Shown here piece after piece: positions 15,819 to 22,145 of a stretch of DNA of 22,145 nucleotides. A program made the position numbers and the translations under genes. The stretch is from Flavobacteriales bacterium (GTDB lineage Bacteria > Bacteroidota > Bacteroidia > Flavobacteriales > Weeksellaceae). The stretch covers positions 1 to 22,145 of the forward strand of contig CAAGLV010000158.1 of assembly GCA_900770875.1 (NCBI GenBank), written 5' to 3'. Each line of letters begins with the position of its first letter. The first letter of the stretch is position 1. The notes under the pieces were generated by a model that searched no databases, was not told the origin of the DNA, and saw nothing but the letters and a program-made list of their open reading frames with translations.

Positions 15819-17045
15819 GTGAAAAATACACTAATCAAATTCTCTTTGTACTTAAATTATTTTGTATTTGCTATCCTGCTTAACTCTGTTGGGATAGTTA
15901 TACTTAAAATGCAACAGAATTTTGATATTTCGAAATCTAGCGCTAGTATATTAGAAGGATTTAAAGATTTACCAATTGCAATTAGCTCTTTTGTAGTAGC
16001 TTCTTTTTTGCCAAGATTAGGAATTAAAAAAGCAATGTTAATAGGTTTGTTCTTAGTTGCAATGATATGTTTTGTAACAACACAAGCAAACGATTTTTGG
16101 TATTTTAAATTGTTGTTTTGCGTTATAGGAATTTCTTTTGCATTAATTAAGATTTCTGTATTTACAACAATAGGAATTGTTTCTAAATCAGATAGAGATC
16201 ATGCCAGTACAATGGGGTTTTTAGAAGGTTTTTTTATGATTGGTGTTTTAGCAGGAAATGTGTTGTTTAGTCTATTTATGGATAATGATAATCCAACTTC
16301 GTTAAATTGGTTAAATGTATATTGGATTTTAGGTGGATTAAGTTTATTATCGTTTATTGTTTTATATTTTACAGCTATAGATGAATCTGAAATAAAAAGT
16401 GTAAAAACGACAATAAAATCAGAAATTGGAACAAGTCTAAATCTTTTTAAGAATAAAAAAGTAATTGTTTTCCTTTTTTGTGCATTTTTCTTCGTGTTAG
16501 TTGAACAAAGTTTTCAAACATGGACGCCAACATTTTATAAAGATGTTTTAAAAATGTCTACAACAATGAGTATTCGGGCAGGTGCTATTTTAGCATTTTC
16601 ATTTGCAATAGGCCGTTTTTTATCGGGATTTATTTCAAAACATTTAAAATGGATTTATGTAGTTGTTGGTTGTATATTATGTTTTTCTATAAGTATATTA
16701 ATAATACTTCCTTTAGTTAATAACTTAAGTATTAATCAATTTACAAGTTGGTTTAATGCACCATTAGTTGTTTATCTATTTCCATTAATGGGAATTTTCT
16801 TATCTCCAATCTATCCAAGTATTAATTCGGTTATTTTGGTTTCAATTCCAAAATATTTGCATAGTTCGATGTCAGGATTAATCATTGTTTTTTCTGCAAT
16901 TGGAGGCACTCTAGGATCTATGTTAACAGGGTTAGTGTTTCAAAATTTTAGCGGTACACAGGCATTTTATTTTTCGCTATTACCATTATCATTTTTGTTA
17001 CTATCTGTAATTTATATGTATTCAATAAAATCAAATCCAAAATAA
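15819..17045 (+). CDS. MFS transporter, probably trehalose importer
   Basis: A 408-aa integral membrane protein with about twelve hydrophobic segments in two halves of six, separated by a charged middle loop (DESEIKSVKTTIKSEIG). The loop FLPRLGIKKAMLIG between the second and third helices resembles MFS motif A. GTG 15819 is taken as start, because it is the only codon upstream of the first helix that gives a basic N-terminus (MKNTLIKFSLYLNY); the first in-frame ATG comes after that helix. The stop is one base before the trehalase ATG. With a cytoplasmic trehalase next door, the likely role is inner-membrane uptake of trehalose or a related disaccharide. Substrate specificity is inference. Confidence 0.85.
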   Translation: MKNTLIKFSLYLNYFVFAILLNSVGIVILKMQQNFDISKSSASILEGFKDLPIAISSFVVASFLPRLGIKKAMLIGLFLVAMICFVTTQANDFWYFKLLFCVIGISFALIKISVFTTIGIVSKSDRDHASTMGFLEGFFMIGVLAGNVLFSLFMDNDNPTSLNWLNVYWILGGLSLLSFIVLYFTAIDESEIKSVKTTIKSEIGTSLNLFKNKKVIVFLFCAFFFVLVEQSFQTWTPTFYKDVLKMSTTMSIRAGAILAFSFAIGRFLSGFISKHLKWIYVVVGCILCFSISILIILPLVNNLSINQFTSWFNAPLVVYLFPLMGIFLSPIYPSINSVILVSIPKYLHSSMSGLIIVFSAIGGTLGSMLTGLVFQNFSGTQAFYFSLLPLSFLLLSVIYMYSIKSNPK

Positions 17046-17046
17046 A

Positions 17047-18531
17047 ATGGCTAATTCTTTAAATGTAGAAGATATTCAAGAATTGTTTGATGCGATTCAG
17101 CGTGCTGAAATTTTTGAAGATCAAAAAACAATGACGGATGCAATTCCTCTAAAAGATATAAACGAAATTAACCAACTGTATTTACATAATAAAGGCAATG
17201 ATAATTTTGATTTAAGACTTTTTGTAAAAGAGAACTTTACATTTCCTAGTTCGTTAGAATATATAAATGGATATTCTGATGATACAATAATTCAACATAT
17301 CGAAAAATTATGGGATCATTTAACTAAAACTGCTACAGAAAATCAAGGTACTTTACTACAATTGCCTAAAAGTTATATTGTACCCGGAGGTCGTTTTAAC
17401 GAGTTCTTTTATTGGGATAGTTATTTTGTTATGCTAGGATTAAAAGAGAGTAATAGGATACAATTGATGGAAAATATTGTTGATAATTGCGCTTATTTAA
17501 TAAAACAATTTGGATTTGTGCCAAACGCAAATAGAACTCATTTTTTAACACGATCTCAACCAGCGTATTTTTCATTAATGGTTCAATTGTTAGCAGATGT
17601 TAAGGGTGCTGATTCGGTGTATCTTAATTATTATGATGCGTTAGAAGCTGAATATAAATTTTGGATGGATGGAGAAGCTGAATTAAATACAAATTCGGCA
17701 AAAAATAGAGTCGTAAAATTGGCTGATAATGCAATTTTAAATCGTTATTATGATAAAGAAAATCTACCACGCCCCGAGAGTTATTTACTTGATATAGAAG
17801 ACAAAATAAAATCTTCGGATCTTAATTTTTACAGAAATATTAGAGCTGCATGCGAATCTGGATGGGATTTTTCTAGCCGTTGGTTTGCCGATTTAAAGCA
17901 AATAGAAACCATTCAAACAACAGCTCTTTTGCCTGTAGATTTAAATTGCTTATTATGGAATTTAGAAAGCTTATTAGCAAAAATAGCAAAGCAAAAAAAC
18001 GATAATGTAAGCTTTAATTATTATAATAATTGTGCAGAAGATAGAAAAGAGGCTATCCAAAAATATTTCTGGAACAAAGATTTAAACTGTTTTACAGATT
18101 ATAATTTCGAAAAAAAAGAAATTTCTTCATCTCAAAATGTAGCAACACTTTATCCGCTGTATTTTAAAATAGCATCAGAAGAACAGGTTATTCAAGTAGA
18201 AAAATTTGTATTGCAAAAACTATTATATCCAGGAGGGTTAGTTACAACAACAATAAATAGCGGTCAGCAATGGGATTTTCCTAATGCTTGGGCTCCATTT
18301 CAATGGCTTGGATTTGAAGCTATGCGAAAAAATAATTGCCAAGTTACAGCACAAAAAATAGCAAATGTATGGACATCTAATGTCGAAAAGATTTTTAATC
18401 AAACAAGATGTTTAATGGAAAAATACAATGCTGTAGATATGGGATTAATTGCCGGAGGTGGTGAGTATCCAAATCAAGATGGCTTTGGGTGGACTAACGG
18501 CGTATATCTTTTTTTAAAAAACAACCAATAA
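17047..18531 (+). CDS. Cytoplasmic GH37 alpha,alpha-trehalase (TreF-like)
   Basis: A 494-aa glycoside hydrolase family 37 enzyme that splits trehalose into two glucose units by an inverting mechanism. Trehalase signature 1 is PGGRFNEFFYWDSYF (113-127) and signature 2 is QWDFPNAWAP (408-417, with Ala where Gly is usual). Catalytic residues by comparison with E. coli TreA are Asp274 in ESGWDFSSRW and Glu473 in GGGEYPNQDGFGWTNGV. There is no signal peptide, unlike periplasmic TreA, so it acts in the cytoplasm and needs imported substrate. It starts one base after the MFS stop and is followed after 19 bases by the TonB receptor gene, indicating one transcript. Confidence 0.94.
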   Translation: MANSLNVEDIQELFDAIQRAEIFEDQKTMTDAIPLKDINEINQLYLHNKGNDNFDLRLFVKENFTFPSSLEYINGYSDDTIIQHIEKLWDHLTKTATENQGTLLQLPKSYIVPGGRFNEFFYWDSYFVMLGLKESNRIQLMENIVDNCAYLIKQFGFVPNANRTHFLTRSQPAYFSLMVQLLADVKGADSVYLNYYDALEAEYKFWMDGEAELNTNSAKNRVVKLADNAILNRYYDKENLPRPESYLLDIEDKIKSSDLNFYRNIRAACESGWDFSSRWFADLKQIETIQTTALLPVDLNCLLWNLESLLAKIAKQKNDNVSFNYYNNCAEDRKEAIQKYFWNKDLNCFTDYNFEKKEISSSQNVATLYPLYFKIASEEQVIQVEKFVLQKLLYPGGLVTTTINSGQQWDFPNAWAPFQWLGFEAMRKNNCQVTAQKIANVWTSNVEKIFNQTRCLMEKYNAVDMGLIAGGGEYPNQDGFGWTNGVYLFLKNNQ

Positions 18532-18550
18532 CACAATAAACAACTACTAT

Positions 18551-21046
18551 ATGAATAAGAATAAATTTTTATTGGCTTTAGGAATATCTTTTATAGGGAT
18601 ATCTCAATTAAGTGCACAAGAGATCAAAAATGATACAATAAACGGATTTGAAGAAGATGTTTTAGAAAATTCAAATTTATCAGAAGTTATTGTTACTGGA
18701 AGTACTAATCCTAAAAGAAAGATAGAAACAAGTACAGCTATATCAACTTTTACAGATAAAGATATCCAAAAACAAAATCCAATTTCAACAGCAAGCTTAC
18801 TGCAAAAAGTACCAGGTTTTGCTGTGGAAACATCTGGAGGAGAAGTTGGTAATAATTTATTTGCTCGTGGTATACCTTCGGCAGGAGCTTATGAATATGT
18901 TCAGATTCAGGAAGATGGTATGCCAGTTTTTGAAGATGGCGCATTGCAGTTTGCCAATGCTGATAATTTTTTTAGAATAGATGGTACTTTGGCAAAAGTA
19001 GAAGCGTTAAGAGGAGGTTCGGGTTCTGTTTTTGCAACCAACGCGCCAGGAGGTATTATTAATTTTATATCTAAAGAAGGATAAAATAATTTTTCTGGGA
19101 TTACAAAATTAGAAACGAGTACTTACGGCTTATTTCGTTTTGATACAGATTTTGGAGGTGCATTAATTAAAGATAAATTATTTTATAATGTAGGAGGTTT
19201 TTATCGTGTTGATGACGGAATCAGAAATCCAGGTTATAAAGCTAATAATGGAGGACAAATAAAACTAAATATTAAATATAAGTTTGATGATGGTTATGTT
19301 AAGGTTTTTTATAAAAAATTAGAAGATCGTAATTTATTTTTATTACCAATTCCATTAATTCAAGATGGAAAAAAGATATCGTCTTTTCCAGGGTTTAATG
19401 CCAATTACGGAACATATGCTAACAGAAATATTTCAAAATTAAAAGTACCTCAAATTGGAGGAGGTTATTTTGAGCGTAATTTAGAAAATGGTATTCATCC
19501 TAAAGTTGATGCAATCGGTAACGAATTTAAATATGATTTGGGTAATGGTTTTTCTGTTTTAAATAAAATGCGTTATACAAATATTAATTTAAGTTATACT
19601 GCTATTTATCCTTCAGGTACACCTACATTAGCTTCAGAATTTGCAAATAATTACACAACACAAGGAGGAGAATACGCCCCTATATCAGGAGATAATTATC
19701 AATATTTATATGCAGATAATGGACAAATTGCAAATCCAGAATATGTTCAAAAAGTAGGATTTTGGGCTATAGATAAGAAGATGAATAATTTCGCGAATGA
19801 TTTAAGGTTTGATTATAAGGTAGATAAACTGTCAATGTCATTAGGTTTTTACAAATCAGTTTGGAAATCTACACAAAATTGGAATTGGAGTAATCTTTTA
19901 GTAGAAGCTACAGATAATGCTCGTTTATTAAACTTAGTAGATAAATCATTAAGTCCTACAGATGTAAATTATTCGCGTACTTATAATGGAGTATCTGATA
20001 TATCTTGGATGGTTAGAAATTCAGAAATTCAAGGAAGTATTAATGCATTATATTTAAACTTAGATTATCAAGTTTCTAGTAATTTTAATTTAAATGGAGG
20101 AATTAGATACGATCATGACATATATAAAGGGTATGTTGATAACGAATCTTGGGGAAATCTTTCAAATTTAGATAATTCAGGATTATCTGTTAACGGAGGT
20201 TATTATAATGGAACAAATGGTTTTAATACTACAACTGCAGATAATAGTATGCTTGTTTCGGGCGGACCTTATTCATATTGGGATTACGTTGTTAAAAAAA
20301 TATCAGGAACAATAGCTGCTAATTATAAATTCTCAAATTCAGATGCAATTTTCGGAAGATATTCACACGGATTTAGATCTCCAATAGAAGAAGCTATTTA
20401 TGATAATTATAAGGATTTAAAGTCGTTAAAACCAACAATTACTAACCAATACGAGTTGGGATATAAACATTATCAATCAAATTTTGATGTAACGGCTATT
20501 TTATTTAGTTCGTCATTAAAAGACATTAGATTTACAGATATCTTAGCAACTGGACAATCCGAAAATGCTTATGGTACTACAGAAAATTATGGTTTAGAAT
20601 TAGAAGCAAATGCAAGATTATTTAACCGTATTTTAGAGCTAAGTTTAAACGGAACAATTCAAAATCCAAAGTTTAAAACTTTTAAACAAAACGGAGAAGA
20701 TTATAAAGGAAATATAGTAAGACGTATTCCTAAATTATATTTTACATTTTCGCCAGCTGTTAATATCACAAAAGAATGGCGTACTTATGTCTCTGTAAAT
20801 TACTATGGAAAACGTTACGCAGATAATGCAAACTTACAGGAATTACCAAGTTTTACAGAAATTGGAGCAGGAATGTCTTATCAATTAAATAAAATACGTT
20901 TTGGTGTTGATGCAACCAATATCTTTAACGAAATAGGTTTAACAGAAGGAGATCCAAGATCTAATAATCTATCAAGTCGTGGAATAATAATGGCTCGTCC
21001 AATAATGGGAGCTGCGGTAAGATTCTCAGTAGCATTAGATTTTTAA
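18551..21046 (+). pseudogene. TonB-dependent outer-membrane receptor interrupted by an in-frame stop
   Basis: The reading frame is open over 831 codons except for one TAA at codon 178 (19082-19084). Before it lie a signal peptide (about 1-22, ending LSAQ) and a plug domain: LSEVIVTGS, then LLQKVPGFAVETSGGEVGNN, then VEALRGGSGSVFATNAPGGIINFISKEG. Immediately after the stop the same frame continues NNFSGITKLETSTYGLFRFD and runs through a complete beta-barrel to AAVRFSVALDF, a normal outer-membrane C-terminus. No frameshift is present, so a single base change explains it. Intact, it would import a sugar, by context trehalose or an oligomer, using TonB energy. No SusD partner gene or carboxypeptidase-like N-terminal extension is present. 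A sequencing error or suppression cannot be excluded. Confidence 0.88.
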
Positions 21047-21056
21047 TCTATATAAT

Positions 21057-21092
21057 AAAGAAACAGAGGTGTTTAAAGACTTCTGTTTCTTT
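21057..21092 (+). terminator. Hairpin after the TonB receptor gene
   Basis: AAAGAAACAGAGG (21057-21069) pairs with CTTCTGTTTCTTT (21080-21092) around a 10-base loop, with one G-U pair. The T-run after it is short (the stem ends in TTT), so it is a moderate terminator ten bases past the stop. Confidence 0.7.
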
Positions 21093-21169
21093 AAATGTTA
21101 AAAAATAAATTTATTATTAATATAATTTTAATTATTATTTAACGTATAGATGTGTTTTTCTTTTTGAAA

Positions 21170-21188
21170 AGTGCCTTAGATTTGCACT
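21170..21188 (+). promoter_or_regulatory. Second TAnnTTTG box far upstream of dps, within an inverted repeat
   Basis: TAGATTTG (21177-21184) matches the -7 consensus 144 bases before dps and is bracketed by AGTGC (21170-21174) and GCACT (21184-21188). It could be a second, regulated dps promoter or the start of a small transcript. No good -33 TTG at the right spacing. Confidence 0.3.
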
Positions 21189-21292
21189 ATATATATGAAG
21201 AAATATATATAAAGAGAAGTTCTTATAGAAACTATTTATTGATACATAAGTTTTAGATTTAAAAAATCTATTAAATAAATAAAGAGTGGTTT

Positions 21293-21300
21293 TATATTTG
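21293..21300 (+). promoter_or_regulatory. Putative -7 promoter box for dps
   Basis: TATATTTG is an exact TAnnTTTG match, 28 bases before the dps ATG, leaving a leader of about 20 bases. The -33 position holds A+T-rich sequence without TTG. Confidence 0.5.
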
Positions 21301-21328
21301 CATAGTAATAATCAAGTAAACAAAGACC

Positions 21329-21790
21329 ATGAATTTTTTAAATAAAGACCAAGTAGAAAAAATAGCAAATATATTAAAACAATTATTAGCAGACGAAACA
21401 TTATTGTATTTAAAAACACGTAATGCACATTGGAATGTTGAAGGTCCAGACTTTCAGACAATCCATGTTTATTTCGAAACTCAATACAACGAGTTACAGT
21501 TAGTAATTGATGAGGTTGCAGAAAAAATCCGTACAAAAGATGTTTATGCACCTGCAACAATGAGTGAGTATTTGCAGTTAACTCACTTAAAAGAAAGTAA
21601 ATTCGAAAAACATGATAGTTTATCTTACATGAAAGAATTATTAAATGATTACGAAATTATTATTACTTTCTTAAATCAATCGATAAAAGAAATCGAAGAT
21701 TTAAACGATGTTTCTACATCCGATTATTTAGTTGGATTATTAGAGCAACATCAAAAAACTGCTTGGATGCTTAGATCGCATCTTAAATAA
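21329..21790 (+). CDS. dps: Dps family DNA-protection / ferritin-like protein
   Basis: A 153-aa member of the Dps family, which forms hollow 12-mers that oxidise and store iron with hydrogen peroxide and shield DNA in stress. The inter-subunit ferroxidase ligands are visible: His34 in RNAHWNVEGPDF, His46 and Glu50 in IHVYFETQY (Glu replaces the commoner Asp), then Asp61 and Glu65 in VIDEVAEKIR. Length and the C-terminal LLEQHQKTAWMLRSHLK helix are typical. The N-terminal tail is short and not Lys-rich, so direct DNA binding is uncertain. It is a single-gene unit with two TAnnTTTG boxes upstream and hairpin terminators behind. Confidence 0.93.
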   Translation: MNFLNKDQVEKIANILKQLLADETLLYLKTRNAHWNVEGPDFQTIHVYFETQYNELQLVIDEVAEKIRTKDVYAPATMSEYLQLTHLKESKFEKHDSLSYMKELLNDYEIIITFLNQSIKEIEDLNDVSTSDYLVGLLEQHQKTAWMLRSHLK

Positions 21791-21818
21791 ACTGAACATT
21801 ATTTTACTTCATAAGTTT

Positions 21819-21846
21819 TTAGTGTTAATTCATATTAGTGTTAATT
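21819..21846. repeat. 12-base tandem direct repeat after dps
   Basis: TTAGTGTTAATT occurs at 21819-21830 and again at 21835-21846, separated by CATA (16-base period). It lies between the dps stop and the first terminator hairpin. Function, if any, unknown. Confidence 0.6.
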
Positions 21847-21852
21847 AGGTTG

Positions 21853-21884
21853 AGCCTCGGATTCGTCTGAGGCTTCAGCTTTTT
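21853..21884 (+). terminator. First terminator hairpin after dps
   Basis: AGCCTCGGA (21853-21861) pairs with TCTGAGGCT (21866-21874, one G-U) around a TTCG tetraloop. A TTTTT tract follows at 21880-21884 after a short gap. Confidence 0.75.
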
Positions 21885-21905
21885 ATAGAAGTTCATAAAA
21901 ATAGT

Positions 21906-21934
21906 AAAGCCTCGTTTTAAACGAGGCTTTTTTT
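21906..21934. terminator. Second, bidirectional terminator between dps and the edge ORF
   Basis: AAAGCCTCGT (21906-21915) pairs with ACGAGGCTTT (21921-21930) around TTTAA, followed by further T residues. Its AGCCTCG / CGAGGCT core repeats that of the hairpin 50 bases upstream. It ends at the stop codon of the leftward ORF, so it may serve that gene too. Confidence 0.82.
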
Positions 21935-22142
21935 ATTTAATACGTTCAATATTAATGTTATTTTTAGAATGGAGATATAATGGGACTTGTTCTGTAATAA
22001 CGTCATTTTTTTCAAGTCCAAAACTCTTTGGAATACTGTATTCAATTTCTTTTATAAAAGTATAAACTTTTAAAATAAAGGCTTCTCTTAAAGTAAATGA
22101 ACTTGCAATAGAAGGAAATTTTTGTAATAAAATAAACTTCAT
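21933..22142 (-). CDS. Hypothetical protein, 69 aa, possibly partial at window edge
   Basis: A leftward frame of 69 codons from an ATG three bases inside the right edge. The frame is open back to the edge (a GAT codon precedes the ATG), so the true start may lie outside the window. I do not recognise the product. It has no signal peptide or membrane helix and is mixed in composition, with a middle segment IEYSIPKSFGLEKNDVI and a Lys/Asn-rich end. It is supported by its own downstream terminator and by the absence of any better frame on either strand here. No function is proposed. Confidence 0.5.
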   Translation of the reverse strand: MKFILLQKFPSIASSFTLREAFILKVYTFIKEIEYSIPKSFGLEKNDVITEQVPLYLHSKNNINIERIK

Positions 22143-22145
22143 ATC

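Noticed and set aside
19082..19084. Programmed stop-codon read-through or recoding in the TonB receptor
   Set aside because: TAA followed by A is an efficient stop, no downstream recoding hairpin is evident, and TAA is not used for selenocysteine. A point mutation or read error is simpler.
19085..19537. Treating the stretch after the TAA as non-coding and the downstream 502-aa frame as a separate gene
   Set aside because: The stretch translates in the same frame as receptor barrel (NNFSGITKLET onward), so both parts belong to one gene.
21312..21560. 82-aa minus-strand frame across dps
   Set aside because: Antisense to the ferroxidase core of dps; hydrophobic stretch arises from complementing Lys/Asn codons.
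1..22145. Mobile elements, prophage, defence systems or CRISPR
   Set aside because: No transposase, integrase, spaced repeat array, or abrupt shift in base composition is visible; the genes are mostly housekeeping and metabolic.

Overview
The window reads as chromosomal DNA of a low-GC Bacteroidota, most likely class Flavobacteriia (Flavobacteriaceae or Weeksellaceae). Supporting signs are the strongly A+T-rich coding sequence, several TAnnTTTG promoter boxes of the Bacteroidota housekeeping type, an outer-membrane TonB-dependent receptor, and a small ECF sigma factor next to DUF4252-like proteins. I see no tRNA, rRNA, CRISPR array, insertion sequence or phage gene. No gene-free stretch exceeds 300 bases.

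Left part (1-6104). The pheT start and dnaN run leftward. A divergent rightward group follows: a mini GNAT acetyltransferase, a beta-class carbonic anhydrase, a 926-aa membrane-anchored AsmA-like protein built from three repeats of about 160 residues, and a YdfG-like short-chain dehydrogenase, closed by a terminator.

Signalling block (6105-8660). Four rightward genes form a compact unit: a DUF4252-like lipoprotein, an ECF sigma factor, an overlapping single-pass membrane protein that is the likely anti-sigma factor, and a second secreted DUF4252-like protein whose domain is split by a long coiled coil. A strong bidirectional hairpin separates them from gdhA. This is the least characterised system in the window.

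Middle (8661-14843). gdhA (glutamate dehydrogenase) and a DUF937 protein with a terminal calcium-loop motif run leftward. A membrane-anchored SRPBCC plus GyrI-like fusion protein and uvrA run rightward, each behind a recognisable promoter box.

Trehalose locus (14844-21092). A leftward AraC-type regulator faces a rightward MFS transporter, cytoplasmic GH37 trehalase and TonB-dependent receptor. Together they would take a trehalose-like sugar across the outer membrane, then the inner membrane, then split it to glucose. The receptor gene carries a single in-frame TAA at codon 178 with more than 1.9 kb of intact receptor sequence after it, so it is probably a recent point-mutation pseudogene.

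Right edge (21093-22145). dps (ferritin-like DNA protection protein) sits behind a TAnnTTTG box. Two look-alike hairpin terminators follow, then an unrecognised 69-aa leftward reading frame at the window edge.
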